From Epiperipatus broadwayi (Eukaryota; Onychophora; Udeonychophora; Euonychophora; Peripatidae): DNA of 64,000 nt. Location: NCBI GenBank assembly GCA_028023455.1, contig JAQFVV010000111.1, positions 2,917,909-2,981,908 on the forward strand, written 5' to 3'. The stretch's first letter is position 1. The number at the start of each line of letters is the position of its first letter. Below, one piece after another: positions 1 through 13,855 of the stretch. The position numbers were made by a program, and so were the translations under genes. A model generated the notes under the pieces. That model ran no database searches. It saw only the letters and a list, made by a program, of their open reading frames with translations, and had not been told where the DNA came from.

Positions 1-1026
1 TCTATAGTGGATCCATATTTAGTCTAAAGAGGATAAGACAAATAAAATACTATTTCTATATGACATATTTTCAGGTTGTATTAAATTTTTAATTGGTTGT
101 TCGTATGACTACATCACAGCTGAAGTCAGACATTTTCAACATTTATATTGATAGATCTTTGAAAATCTAATTTATTATATGTGTTCATTATACTTATTTA
201 TGAAAAAATTAAAAAAAGGTATCATAGATGTTAGTATTGAAGTCTGACTTATTTCTTATATTGCAAATAAGAGATTTTGCTTTTAGTCACTACTGCTCAT
301 TCTAACATATATATTGAGAAGTGATTTATTCTAGGACTTCAGATTGGAAAAGGTTATTAACACAATGCAAAGCATTTAAACAGGAAAAATGTAAGACAAT
401 GGCAAAAGTAATATAGAAGTGAATTTATTTAGCTTTTATCCTATGCGTGTAAATTTGAAAAGTTTTCCCAGGTGAAAACTATGACCAAGCCTTCTATAAT
501 AAAGGCATAAAAATTTCACATATGAAATGATAAATACTTTCATTTAATATAAACAAATTATAATGAAAAAAAAAAAACATTTTAATTACGATCTCTATGC
601 TATATAGGAAAAATTATTTTATTTAATGTAAGATTTCTAGACTATAAATATTTTGATCAATTTATTGCTACAGATAAAATTATAATGGATAAGCTCTTTT
701 GTTAGAAAAAGTTTAATATTATAATGAATTATGTTTAGGTGTTTAAAAAAGATTTTAATAAATAGAGGTTTAGCAGCTTTAAATATGAAACTGAAATTTG
801 GATACAATAAAAAGGTAATACAGAAAATTCGGATAACAAAGCTAAGTAGGAAAAAATACATGTTTAGAATCATTAGGTGTAATCTAAAGCAAGATATATA
901 GATAAAAAATATTAGTAATATTAAGAGGATAAAGTGAAACTAGGCTGAACATGTTGCTAGACATCTTAAATTAGAACATATAATTATTGACAATGACATA
1001 AAAAAAGACAATTTGTGGAAAAAATG
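1..1026. other. AT-rich DNA, nothing recognised
   Basis: No open frame of note, no RNA gene and no repeat boundary could be supported. The 78-codon frame on the minus strand at 637-873 is low-complexity (F, I, L, K, N) and fits chance in A+T-rich DNA. Confidence 0.5.
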
Positions 1027-1660
1027 ATATAAAGAAGTTTAATTATAAATATGCGACTTTTTTCCGCATTAAATAGTGCAGCTATAATTATACTATAATA
1101 TGTAAATGGTCTGCTTAGTGCTTTTGAGATTCAATGTTCAAATCTCATACTCATAGCTTTGTGAATGAAGACTGTTGTGATTTACTGTACACATATGCAA
1201 ATGAGTTTGAATTTTTAATTAGTTAGTCCATTGTTTGGAGAGAGCAAAGCATGCCTCTCCTCTATTAATGGCATGGAGATCATTTGCTATCAAAAAGCTT
1301 CTTTAACTTTTCTTTTGGCATCACTCTTCTCTGTACAAATTATTTGGGCAGAACTGGGTTCAAATACATGCCCTGTAGCTGATTGGTGGTCCCAGAATAC
1401 TGATGTTTTTTCAAACAATGGACTAACTAATTAAAAATTCAAACTCATTTGCATATGTGTACAATAAATCACAACATTTTTCATTCACAAAGCTATGAGT
1501 ATGAGATTCGAACATTAAATATCGAATGTGCTAAGCAGACCATTTACATGTTTTATAGTATAATTATAGCTTCACTATTTAATGCGAAAAAAAGTCGCAT
1601 ATTTATAATTACAATTTTTACCAGTGAAGAGAAAAACAACTTATTATATAAAGAAGTTTA
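1027..1660. mobile_element. Fold-back insertion built from two head-to-head Penelope-like element 3' ends
   Basis: The insertion is bounded by a 15 bp direct repeat, ATATAAAGAAGTTTA, at 1027-1041 and 1646-1660. Between them lie two inverted arms (about 1042-1230 and 1413-1611) with a non-palindromic centre. The left arm read on the minus strand, and the right arm on the plus strand, each end in codons for a Penelope-like element (PLE) C-terminus followed by stop and a 3' untranslated region, so both 3' ends point outward. The centre (about 1231-1412) is the minus-strand coding copy: it matches base for base, with changes, the PLE C-terminal DNA at 54712-54870. The right arm carries an unpaired tail of about 34 bp (1612-1645) that the left arm lacks. 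Coding capacity is destroyed. The duplication length fits endonuclease-primed retrotransposition better than a DNA transposon. Confidence 0.8.
1113..1158 (-). ncRNA. Hammerhead-like stem structure in PLE 3' UTR (copy 1)
   Basis: Read on the minus strand: closing stem AGCT with AAGC, then ATGAGTAT, a stem GAGATT / AATCTC (1126-1131 with 1141-1146), then AAAA, then GCACTA. The same order of parts occurs at 2980-3023, 54006-54046 and 54608-54646, with compensating changes in the stems. The catalytic GAAA is AAAA here, so this copy is probably dead. The inverted partner in the right arm (about 1491-1535, plus) is more decayed. Confidence 0.5.
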
Positions 1661-2927
1661 GTAAAGAGATGTAAAAAAGAGAAACCATAGATTAGAGATA
1701 CTGAAATAAATTTGGAATGACCTGTAGTGGATAGATGATTCAAATAGTAATAATGATATAAGATGTTTGTGAAGAAGTATCAAAAATTATTGTATATTTT
1801 TATATTTTTATTAATATTTGTACTTGAATAATGAAAATGTAGATAAATAATTATAAACACAGAAAAATCAAAGTCAAAAATAAGCTATAACAAAATTTAA
1901 TATATTTTAATAGGATAGAGTTGCGTTATAAGATTTGTTATAAAATTTAAAATGTTGTGGTTTATGAACATATCTTCAAGTAGATCTAGTAAATGTGATT
2001 TGTAAACTGCATTATTATTCATAGTAGGATTATCTGAAAGGCTTTTTATCAGTTATCTAAAACTAAAGGATTGTAGAATATTTTTCACTATATTGCTAAG
2101 GTTCACAGAGCATATTTGTATATTCTGTAGAATTAAGTAAAGATGATTCTAATTAATATTTAAAATTTTGAAAAAAAAAAAGAGAAGAAAATGAATACTG
2201 TTAAATATTAGCAATATTTAAATATTAAGAAATGCAAAATCATTGCTGTGACCTCATTAATGTGACATTTCATATTGAAAATAATGGCAAACATTATTAT
2301 GAAAATTTAATAAATAAGCTATTATTTTTTTGTCCTTAAAAATATTTTTCTTCTGTAAATGAGACGAAAAGTATTAAATAAAATACCACTAACACCCATC
2401 ACCAACCTATTAGAAATTAACTAAAAAAAGAAAACTTTAAAGTTTAATCTTAAAAAAAGTAGATTGCAATGTAATCATTATATATATTAAATTTTAATAA
2501 TTATAAAAGCTAGTAAGACAAAACAATTTCCGAAGTTTATTATTTTAGACATAGTTTATAATTACTGATATTTTAAATAATGCTTACCATATTTTAATGA
2601 TTTTCATTACTTTTTATAATCTTCACTCACTTTAAAAATGTGAATTTAATGGATTTAGTAAAATTTATTTGATGTTTTTTTTTAAAGCAATGAATTCATT
2701 AGTAATTTATGAAATAAAAATAAAATTTAAAAGTTAGAAAAAATCAATATTATATAATGCACAAATAAATGTTATATATACATCTTACTACAATGCATAA
2801 TAGTTAAGGCTTTATTTCATTAAACGCAAAGTCAGGGCTTACTACATTGTAAGTGACCCAGCAGCAATTAATAAAAGAGAGGCCTACTTTTCTCTGTCTC
2901 GAAAATAGTCTATGTAACATTTTCATA
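1661..2927. other. AT-rich DNA, nothing recognised
   Basis: No frame, RNA gene or repeat edge supported. Short A and T runs only. Confidence 0.5.
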
Positions 2928-3060
2928 TGAATTTGCATAAAATTTGCATTAATATTACAGGTCTTAACCAAATACAAGTCGCCATGAATATGGGACTATA
3001 AACTGTCCCGAAAGCGCTCGGCGGTAACTTTTGATAATTTTACGTATATTGAATAGCTTC
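2928..3060 (+). mobile_element. Penelope-like element 3' end fragment
   Basis: The stretch with two TTTGCAT motifs about 2930-2955, followed by GCCATGAATATG and CGAAAGCGCTCGGC, aligns with the minus-strand 3' untranslated region of the PLE at 54608-54720, in the same order and at similar spacing. No coding part is present. It is CpG-rich against its surroundings because of the conserved GCGCTCGGCG block. Confidence 0.65.
2980..3023 (+). ncRNA. Hammerhead-like stem structure in PLE 3' UTR (copy 2)
   Basis: CGCC (2980-2983) pairs with GGCG (3020-3023). Then comes ATGAATATG, a stem GGGAC / GTCCC (2992-2996 with 3005-3009), GAAA (3010-3013), a minimal stem G-CG-C (3014-3017) and TC. The stem sequences differ from the other copies, but pairing is kept. 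Confidence 0.5.
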
Positions 3061-3078
3061 ATTATCTGTGCGCAGAGC

Positions 3079-3102
3079 ACACACACACATATATATATAT
3101 TA
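3079..3102. repeat. (AC)n(AT)n microsatellite
   Basis: About five AC units run directly into about six AT units. A similar AC-to-AT compound tract lies near 41621-41650. Confidence 0.9.
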
Positions 3103-3628
3103 ATTGATTACAATGCATAAGTAAGGGAGTTAAGGAACCAATGTAAGAATTATATCTCTCCTATGCTGCAGAAAAGAAACAGCCTTTTGTTAAATTGAAT
3201 AATTAAAATGACGATTTTTAAATAACTTAATACATTATAAATTATAAATAAAAGCAATAAACAAGTAAAAAAAAAATTGCTTGATGAACGCAAAGTTTTT
3301 GGACATTTCATTGACATCTATTACATTTATTACATCTTTTTAAATAATATAAAAGGATTCAAAACTTTTGCAATACTGAAGGTCTTAAGTATGTCTTTAT
3401 TAGTTTCGGTTTTGAAAATCCTCTTCGATTGCTATAAAGCTATTAGTTTTCTTAATAAAATTTCAGAAGTCATTGCGCAATTTAAGTTAAGTAAATTAAT
3501 GCAGGGCAAAGAATTTTCTAGCATTTCTTCCTAAAAGCTTAAGAATATTGGACAAATAACCATTAGTATTCCATGTGGCAACCTGCCAATTGATTTTTTT
3601 TAAAAATAATTTTTTTATTTAAATATAT
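3103..3628. other. AT-rich DNA, nothing recognised
   Basis: An 85-codon frame at 3277-3534 (plus) has no recognisable motif and low-complexity hydrophobic content. I do not call it a gene. Confidence 0.4.
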
Positions 3629-4101
3629 ATATATTTTTCAGTTATCTGAAAACATTTTGTTTCGCTACATATTCAAACACAGACCTAAATGATAAGTTTT
3701 ATTCATAGTCCTATATATATATATCCTTAAAACACAGTCAACACTTAGACAATCCCAATATCATTAACAATCAACAATTTCAAACTGTTGTCAAGGCAAC
3801 CTTTTTTTAATAGTATATATAATAAAAATAGCTTGAAATGCCTTTTAAATGACCACTGTAAGATACAGATCTCCCAACAGGTTTATCAATTTTCAGATAG
3901 TTAGAGCATGAGTATTTTTCACTTTTGTTGCATCCTTTATTTACAAAAAACACAGTTAAATACCAATTTATCAACTCATATAAAATAATTAGCTGGATTG
4001 ACACTAGAGTGGCTATCTGAAAAAGTTTGCTAAAAAATTTTTAAGTTTACTCACCCTAGATTTAATCCCAGTTCAAATGTTTTCAGATCACTGAAAAAAT
4101 T
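3629..4101. repeat. Old element with imperfect inverted ends
   Basis: A segment with TTTTTCAG, TATCTGAAAACATTTT at the left (3635-3658) has an inverted partner near 4076-4101 (AAATGTTTTCAGATCACTGAA). Between them, 3745-3805 is a lone copy of the CAATATCATTAACAATCAAC sequence that forms the tandem array at 11481-12490. The outer edges are uncertain and no target duplication was found. Confidence 0.4.
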
Positions 4102-4570
4102 ATATTAAATGGCAAAATGGTAATGAAGAAAATCAATTGACTAATAAGATTTTCCATGTATCTTTTATTATTATTTAAAACTTAGTTATATTGTAAAGTT
4201 AGCAATCATTTATTAAAAATGGGATTGGCAAAGTGAATCCTAGCCAGGCTCTAAGCAAAAACCAAAAATACATGAAAAATTTCATTAAAACTTGTTAATG
4301 TTTTTATCTATGATTCCATGAAACTTTTCTAATTTTAATATATATGTAAAACAAAACAATCAAGTTACTTTTAAAACATTCAACATACCCATATACAAAT
4401 TAAAAAGTGTCTCATATCTAATTTATGCTATGACTATTATCTCCAATAGTACTTAAGCCATAGATGATATTGGAGAGATAATTCCAATATTTTATTTTAT
4501 TATATGTATTTCTGATGATTTCAAAAAGAGAATAAGGTCAATACTTATTATCTACTTTATATTAACTTGT

Positions 4571-4781
4571 AACACATTAAAGATCAGCCTTTTCAAGCTA
4601 TTGGGCATGTGCTTTTTATGAGTTTTAATAATAAATGAATACTTTCATTCCCAACACAAGATATAGTATTTATGAAAGAATAAAATGAATCCACTTATTC
4701 TTTCCAACCCAAATTCATTTATTATTAACACTCGTAAAAACGCATGCACAATAGCTTGAAAAGGCTGATCTTTAATGTATT
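4571..4781. repeat. Inverted repeat, arms about 70 bp
   Basis: The left arm 4571-4640 contains AAAGATCAGCCTTTTCAAGC. The right arm 4712-4781 contains its reverse complement. There are several mismatches, with an intervening loop of about 70 bp, so the structure is old. It may be a decayed fold-back of the kind seen at 12152, 46924 and 53510, or a MITE. No clear target duplication was found. Confidence 0.7.
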
Positions 4782-5985
4782 ACAATTTATAAAACATAGC
4801 ACTATAAAAATAAATGCTTATTTATATTAATTGTAATTATTATATGATTGTTATACAATAAACAAAAATGGATAGATTGGTAAATAATATGCTCAGTAGA
4901 AAGAATTTATTCCTTTTAGATCTCAATTTTATGACCCAAGTAAATATATTGTTCTTTATTCTATGATACATGGACAACAGGTGATGTTTTTAAGGGCAGA
5001 ATTATGGCTGAATATATGAATGCTTATTATTTTTGTATTTATACTTACAATAGATAAAAATTAAAATATTTAATTCATGTTTTTAGTGTAAGCAGTTGTT
5101 TGCTAAGGCAATAGTTGATAAATAAAAGCCAATATGTGCTAAGAATAATCAGATTATAGATTTAAATTGCTATTATATAATGTTGTTTTTGTCTATTATT
5201 GTATATCACTTTTGTATTAAGAAAGATTTTATGCACTGAATGACAAACTATTTAAGGTTAAATGAAACTTTATTTCATTTAAGAAAGTTAGAAAAAAGAA
5301 AAAGAAACATTAATTAATTTGAAAACTGAACAAATACTTCTTTGAGTGTAGCATATATTAAAAGTATGTATAGAATAAGATTCATTATAGATAAAAGATA
5401 AAAAAATCACTGTAAAGTTTGCTAATATATTAATCAGAGTTAATATATTACTTATTCAGATTAACAGAAGATTGCACCCTACCAAATTTTTATTCAAATA
5501 ATTTGGTTTTTATACAGATATTCAGAATAGTTTAGATAGAAAGTCATCAATATTGTGTTAAGATTTGTAGAGGTCTCTACTGTTGCATCAAGGCCATGGA
5601 GTTGACAAAGATTATGTTGTGGAAATGGGATGGAGCAGATTATGGAAAATCTTAGGGTGGGGAATGGAAAGGGAAGATAAAATGGCTAACAGGTTTCTCT
5701 AGGCATAGTTGTTGAGAGATTCCTGACTCTGTATAAGGAGAAGTCACAGTCCATCACATCACATAGTCATAAGGTTATAACCTTAATATATATTACTTAG
5801 GCAATGAGTATACACTTAAAAAATTATTAATTACAACTTTAGATATATTAAGTAATATTTCAAAATATTCATTGATGATCTTAATAATAGAATTTTAAAA
5901 ATCATTAAAAGCTGCAAATGAGAAAGATAAATTATATATGGAGGTTGAAATAAAAGAAGGTATAGACTTATGTTAAAAATAAAGA
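4782..5985. other. AT-rich DNA, nothing recognised
   Basis: The part 5560-5770 is less A+T-rich than its surroundings but contains no open frame or motif I can name. Confidence 0.4.
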
Positions 5986-7240
5986 TCAATTATTCTTTTT
6001 TCCATTGCAAACCAGACAGAGTCTGGCTTGGCATTCTCTGACAAGATGCGATCTTTGTTTGCAATAGAAGCATTGCAATGGGACTCCCTTGAATGAGACA
6101 ACCAACAGAGAGTTATCAGCAGAAAATATTGTAGGGATATCAAATGGTGCAATAGTTTTCTTCAGCATAACATTGAAGAATGCAGTGTTTGATAGAACTG
6201 GGATTTCATCTCTTCTTTCCATAATGTATCTGAAATTAGAAACAGTTCTGTAATCATTGAGCAGTTGTTGCAAGTTGCTCTATTGGAAATTGATGTAGCA
6301 TTTGCAAAATTGACTGGTTAGCAATACAGGCTTTTCCATATCAATCCAGCACAGTATTTTTGCATTTACTGATGTTATATACCTTTTAAAATATTCTCTC
6401 TGGGTGATGTTATGAAATTCTAATATCACATACCTATTATTTGGGTGTGTGAGCACTTTATAAATTAATCTCCAGAGCTTCTTAACTTTTAAATGATCAA
6501 AGAAGTCCTCAATTAGGAGTTTGAATAGTTGACAATGCACATCCATGACAGACAAGATTAAAGATTTCTCATTGTGGTAATTTTTAAAAGATTTGTGCAG
6601 TTGTGGAGGAACAGATGCATTAAAATTATTATTGATTTGTTTAAAGTCATTTTTTTCAAGCAGTGTTTCAATTTCTTAGCTTAAATTTTCTATAACATTT
6701 GTAGTTATGTCTATTTCTTCATCACACCAGTTAAATACTTCACTGTAGTAATCTTGAGAAATGTTATCTGATTTACCAAGCCCTGCTACCCCAGTCTTAA
6801 CTATTTTAGCATATCTTTGTTTGCCTGACTTACTTTTCTCATTTATGTGAAATTCTTAATTATTTCCACTGAATTGATTATTTAACCTATTTTTATTGTT
6901 TATTTCTAGGCCATTTCTAACATTTTTAATTTTTATTGGGGACTGCAAATTTATATTAGCATTATCACTAACCTGTAACATTGTAGACTGTCTTTTTGAA
7001 AAAACATTTGACACTATAACATCATTTTTACTTGTGTTTACATGATAGCAACTGTCCAAATCCATCTGAATGGTTTCTTCTTCATTGCTAGTAATTGGAT
7101 ATTTTTCCTGTTACATCAATGTTTTTACTTATGCTTTTATCTTTAATATCTGGCTTGATATGGCTTCCATATTCACAGGATCAATAGCAATGTTAACAAC
7201 ATCACTGTAACTTTCAGCAATGCTGAAGATTTCACTCATT
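5986..7240 (-). pseudogene. Decayed LINE ORF1 with CCHC zinc knuckle (Tx1/L1-like guess)
   Basis: Three minus-strand pieces follow each other in reading order. About 7240-7130 encodes an N-terminal stretch starting MSEIFSIAES. 7065-6856 encodes a 69-residue piece. 6555-6280 plus 6273-5986 encode the globular and zinc-knuckle part. The last piece ends with CFYCKQRSHLVREC, a CX2CX4HX4C knuckle, followed by a second CXXC. LINE ORF1 proteins of the Tx1/L1, CR1 and related groups bind RNA with such knuckles after a folded domain. The pieces are separated by stop codons and frameshifts, for example TAA near 6283, so no protein can be made. No matching ORF2 follows downstream on the minus strand. 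Assignment to a clade is inference; the zinc knuckle is directly visible. Confidence 0.6.
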
Positions 7241-7394
7241 TTTTAAAGTAGAATAGAAGATAATGAATTAACCTCCACTTTAAACTTAATCTTCACTGAT
7301 CAAATAATTTAACTACTACCAAATTCACTTTAGATACAGAGCTCAGAGGACAGTAGGATGTCTGTTTAATACCATCTAGTGAACTTGAAAATAA

Positions 7395-8960
7395 TGAAAT
7401 TGTTGCTTATATATTCATAACTATCATAAAATCATAAAATGAATAAAAAACAAAATTTTGAAATTAACAAATAGTCATAAATATCAAATTTAAAAATAAT
7501 AATGAATATATGTAAACATATATTAATATTAATTTGAAGGCTTCATGATAAGTGAATATAAAAGAAAGATTTTACCAATATAATAAAATGTTTCAATGGC
7601 TTTTGTAGATTTTGTAAGCTTATGTTTTACATTTCATACACATCCTTGATAACTATTTTATAAATTCAGTTTTTAATTTAATTAATTTTCTTGAGCATCA
7701 AAGATGGCAGGCAACAAAAATAAGTCTCTTATTAGTAAATATAAAGTAAGCCTTATGGCTGAATTCTCTTCTCTTGATACAGCATGTTTTTTTTCCTTGT
7801 AAGCAGGCAAAGTTGCTTCCTATTCATGATCAATATTTGTATCTGGATAAAATTACTTAGTTCCATAGATCTCTGACTATTGTATCATTGGTTATTTATT
7901 ATTCAAGGCAAATAGTAGCAAATATTTTTATAATTTTTGAGCTGGATGTAGTAGTAAAACATTCTTCTATATACGGACAATGTTATTTTGCAAGAAAATA
8001 TTTTTAATTAGCAATTTTTCTCTCTTTTAAGATCAATCTGCATTGATATCTTCTCTTATTCAAACTAAAATTACTATTGTTTTTCAGATCTATTTATAGT
8101 TTTTGTTCTAAAGCAAAAACACTTTATCCCATTAACCAATGGTATTTATTTTTGCTTATTTTGATAATCGTATTTATCACACTGGACATACTAATTAATT
8201 TTTATACTGGAATATTTTTACAAGAAAAAAAACTTTTACTTTGTATTCAAATACCATGTTTACTTTTATAAAATATATTTTTTCTTTTCATTTAAATTCA
8301 AGTCATTGTTTTACAAATAATTATAAAATAGCTTTTATTTTACGTGATTGTGAAGGAGAAAGAAAAGAGAGAGAGGGAGAAAAAATCATGACCGACCTTT
8401 GAAATCAATAATCTAGCTTTCTAAATTTCAACTCTAATTTTTAATAAAATATTTGGATTTTTTCATCCAATTTACCACATAAAAAAGAAGACAAATTATT
8501 TCTTTAAGCTCTTTCAAAAGAAAAATCTGAAAGATCACAAAATACAGCACTTTTTTTCTTTTTTAAAAAATTACGAATATCATTTACAAACGTATATAAA
8601 ATTTAAATAAAGTAACTATTTTTTCTTTCTTGTCAATCCTTACACGAGTTATACTTTTAATATTTATTTATAATAAATTTCTTTATAAATTATTTTATAG
8701 TTTTATTATATGTTTAAATTAATTTTCTTTTAATCCAATGTAATTAAGTGTTACGCGTCTGTATTTCATACACACACCTATAGCAACATATAAAATTTAC
8801 AAATCAATCTATAATATTATTTTATTAATCTGCCTTTAATAATTTAATAACAATGCAACTTTGTAATACAAATGACTAATTGCAATCTTTAAGCTCATAA
8901 AATAATTCTACTTGCAATCATGTGTAGTATTATAATACTCACTCAAAAAATGAGGCAAAG
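7395..8960. repeat. Old dispersed repeat, copy 1 (partner 38662-40300)
   Basis: The sequence is collinear in the same orientation with 38662-40300. Both start at AATGAAATTGTTGCTTATAT, both continue through TGTAAGCTTATGTT (about 7613 and 38888), and both reach GTTTTACAAATAATTAT / GTTTTACAAACAATTAT (about 8309 and 39731). Many substitutions and indels separate them, so the duplication is old. No coding capacity is recognised. The partner has gained T-runs and a SINE. Confidence 0.75.
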
Positions 8961-9463
8961 CAAGATTAAAGCTTTCCATTTCTCATTTCTAAGTCTAATT
9001 TAAGTTTATTTCTCTAACTATTATTATATTTCTGATTTAATTAATTTACTAATTAATATTTTATCAATAAAAAAACCACAACAATACAGAAATGAATAGA
9101 ATACACTTCTCACTTATTTCCCAGTTTATAAATTTGAATGACCTTCGATAATCAAAAGAATGCATAACTCGTAAACAATCAAATATCAATATATGAAGCT
9201 TTCCTCATAAGAATTTTCCAAAACCTAGAGACTGGTAATATATTTAAAGTCCAGGATTGAACCTTGTTTTCTTTTAGACTTACAAATGGGTGAATACATT
9301 ATTTGAAAAATGGGTTGTGGCAGCACCTTATATATTTACATTTCAAAAAATCACATGACAGCATAGTGGTACCAAACATAAGACCAAATCCATCCATCAC
9401 TAGAACTTGACAGATACCTAAACAAACTTAAACAGTCCAAGTTTCTTTTAATCTCTTCAGAAC

Positions 9464-10915
<1,452 letters not shown>

Positions 10916-11480
10916 TTAAATAAATATGTTAAGTATATTTTGAGTCTATATTTCATAACTGCCATCATATCAACATCTTATCAATATTATCTTTTAAATT
11001 ATCAACCCTTTAGTGACTTATGTGGGCTTCAAGATATGATCATTACATGGTTCTTTTATGTTATCACTATCTAATAATTAAAAGGCATTTTTGTTATTTT
11101 TTTTTGTAATTTCATAAGACATTCATGCTTTTTAAAAATTTGGTAAGATTTAATCTTTAATGAATTTGTTTAAATTCATTTCTTATAGTAACCACTTTCA
11201 GAGTTTGCCTCATATTTTTAATTTTATAATTTATATCATTCACAATAAAATATTGCTCTTTCAATAGAAGTCATCAAGAGAATAGGCCATTCTCTATATT
11301 TAGTTCCCTTTAGGTATTTCTTTAGTGTTGTAGATATTCTTATTTGGGGTGACTTAAAATACCTAACACTCTCTTTATTTCAGAGTAAATCTATTTTGTC
11401 ATTTCCATTTTCAATCCCAGTGGTGATAATGAAATATAGTGATCCCTCATGTTATTATATCAGGATGTTGTATATCTGTC
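10916..11480. other. AT-rich DNA, nothing recognised
   Basis: No supported feature between the ATT tract and the tandem array. Confidence 0.5.
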
Positions 11481-12490
11481 CCCACTTAAACAATATCAAT
11501 ATCCATAACAATCAACAATCTCATACTATTATCAAAGCAATTTCTTTTATACCAAAAAGATGGATATCCCCTATATCTATGGTCTTAATATGTTTATATA
11601 GGCACTAAAGATTATAACTTGACTAAAGAGAGGGAGGTTATTAATATAAAGAAGTTAAAAAAACCTCATTAAACAGGCAAATATAACCTGTTCTGAATAC
11701 AGACTAACAAATAATCAATTACAACTTTCAAACTGCACTGAAATTATGTATTATTTAGATTATAAAGCTAATAACACTCAAGGCTAGATATATTTTTAAA
11801 TGCAAATGCAAGAAAGCAGTCCCCACCTAAACAATACCAATATCATTAACAATCAACAATTTCAATCTGTTGTCAAGGCAATCTACTTTATACAAGCAAA
11901 GTGGATACTATCCATTTTTTTTGTGGTGTAATATGTTTATATAGAAACTAAAGATGCAACTTGATTAAAGAGATAGAAATTATTAATAGAAATTTTTTTA
12001 AATAAACCTCATTAATTAGGAAAATATAAACTGTTCTGAAAGCAGACTAACAAATAGCCAATTATATAAAGCTAAAAATGCACAAGGCTAGATAAACTAA
12101 TAAATGAAAATATAAGAAAGCAGTATCCAACTAAACAATATCAATATTAATAACAATTAATAATAAACATCACATGACCACCATTTCTTATGCTTGTGTA
12201 TAAGTGTTTTAAAACAGGCAAAACTCACTATACGTACTGCCACACACAGCAAGCTAAAGTAATCAATGGATGCCAGAAGACTTGTGCATAAAATCCCCAT
12301 CTAGTGCCACAAGCCAGAAACTAGTATGGGGATATTGGATGAGTAGGCACTAGATGGGGATTTTATGCACAAGCCTTCTGGCATCCATTGATTACTCTAG
12401 CTTGCTGTGTGTGGCAATACGTATAGTGAGTTTTGCCTGTTTTAAAACAATTAATAATCTCAAACTGTTGTCAAAGCAATATTTTTGTTC
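11481..12490. repeat. Tandem repeat, three diverged units of about 305-341 bp
   Basis: Unit 1 starts at 11481, unit 2 at 11822 and unit 3 at about 12127. Each opens with an ACAATAYCAATAT-type motif. Units 1 and 2 then run in parallel through TTGTCAARGCAAT, AATATGTTTATATAG, ACCTCATTAA, CTGTTCTGAA, GACTAACAAATA, AAGGCTAGATA and AAGAAAGCAGT. Unit 3 is interrupted after AACAATTAATAAT and resumes at 12459 with CTCAAACTGTTGTCAAAGC. A lone copy of the opening motif occurs at 3745-3805. This is satellite-like; no coding capacity. Confidence 0.8.
12152..12458. mobile_element. Fold-back insertion with 13 bp target duplication, nested in tandem unit 3
   Basis: AACAATTAATAAT occurs at 12152-12164 and 12446-12458. 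The inserted DNA (12165-12445, 281 bp) has two 103 bp arms, 12206-12308 and 12346-12448 (the latter overlapping the duplicated site), nearly perfectly inverted around a loop of about 37 bp. A further 41 bp (12165-12205) on the left is unpaired. Removing the insert and one target copy restores a continuous tandem unit like that at 11822, so direction and boundaries are well supported. No PLE coding match was found here, so the source family is unknown. Confidence 0.85.
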
Positions 12491-12599
12491 CACTAGATGT
12501 TATAATGTGGATATAAATTATATTCACAATCCCCTTTCTGAGACATATGTGTGTCACATTAATAGGTTAAATGTAGCATATACATATGACTAATTGCAG

Positions 12600-13625
12600 T
12601 TACATTATAACTTCAAAGTCAAACAAATTACAATTTAAAAAATATATAAATAAAAATTTGAGCTTTTATTTTTACTCTGAATATTCAAATGATGCAAACC
12701 TTAATTAATGGATGTTAATTCCAAAAATTATATGAGTATAGTGAGAAAGATTGATCTGAATTCTTTTATAGTAGAAAAATGTCTCATGATTTAATAATAA
12801 CATAGCAAGGAATATGCTACAAGTTTAAAAGAATTGATTGGTTACAAATACTTCTTAAGGGTTGAGATCATTAGGCAATATAACTGATCTGAGTTTGTGT
12901 AATTATTTTTAAGTTTATCATTATAATGAAATGATCAAATGCTTTACTATATGTAAGAATTAAATTTGTCAAAAAATTTAAATATATGTTGAAGCTGAGA
13001 TGTGTGCATATCTAATATTATTTTCATATATGATCAGTATTAATGTCAGACATGAATGCATTAAGTTATCATAGATTTAAATTAAATACCTATTAATGAT
13101 TATGTTATACATTAGTATGTTGATATTATATATGCTTATGTTGTTCAGGGGTTAAAACCAATGATAGACATGCCATTAGTTTGCCTTATTAATATATTCA
13201 GAAGATTGTAAAGGAAGCCAAATACCTGATGATTTATTAGCTATATATTTTGTGCTGTGACAATGATGGTCTTTCATGCTTAATTATTTATGCATGTTCA
13301 TGGATAGTGTCCAAGTTATTAAGAGATATGAAATATTATAAACCAGTGATCAGAGTCAAAATTATATCTACTTAATCAAATTATTTTGAATGTTAAGAAT
13401 TTATGTGGATATAGTTTCTCATGCATATGTTATCTTTTTATGACTGGTTGATTGAATTATTAATGGATGGTGAATTATATTACTGTTGTTAATGATAATT
13501 GTTATACGAAGTTCTAAAATGCTTACATAAATATTAATACCTTAACATTAATCTCTATTAGTAAATATATGAGATTTATACTTCACTTCAATAAAGGCAA
13601 TAGATTAAATCATGCATTAATATGC
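12600..13625. other. AT-rich DNA, weak similarity to 38110-38300
   Basis: About 12495-12640 (TTATAATGTGGATA through CTTCAAAGTCAAAC) resembles 38130-38245 (TTATAACGTGGATA through CTTCAAAATCAAAC). The rest holds nothing I recognise. Confidence 0.4.
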
Positions 13626-13855
13626 AGCTGAAGAGAAGTTTTTTCTTTTCAGTTAAAATAACAAAATAAAGCACTTTCAAGGGTTAAAATACTTTCATAT
13701 TCATAGCATGAATATGAAAGTATTACAACTCTCAGAAACTCTCAGTCTTATTTTTTTACCTTAACAGGAAAGAATATGAGAGTATTGTAACTCCCAAAAG
13801 TGCTCAGCATTATTTTGTTACTTTAAATGAAAAGAGAAAAAAAACTTCTCAAGCT
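13626..13855. repeat. Inverted repeat, arms about 75-80 bp, with internal duplicate
   Basis: The left arm 13626-13703 (GAAGAGAAGTTTTTTC onward) pairs with the right arm 13772-13855. The inner sequence GAATATGAAAGTATTACAAC (13710-13729) repeats the start of the right arm in direct orientation, and is itself the inverse of the left arm end. Mismatches indicate moderate age. Confidence 0.7.

Noticed and set aside
1231-1434. A 67-residue gene on the plus strand
   Set aside because: It lies antisense to PLE coding sequence and is inside the fold-back insertion.
12152-12458. piggyBac-type MITE with TTAA target
   Set aside because: TTAA occurs near both arm ends, but a 13 bp duplication lies outside, and the left end carries 41 bp of unpaired DNA.
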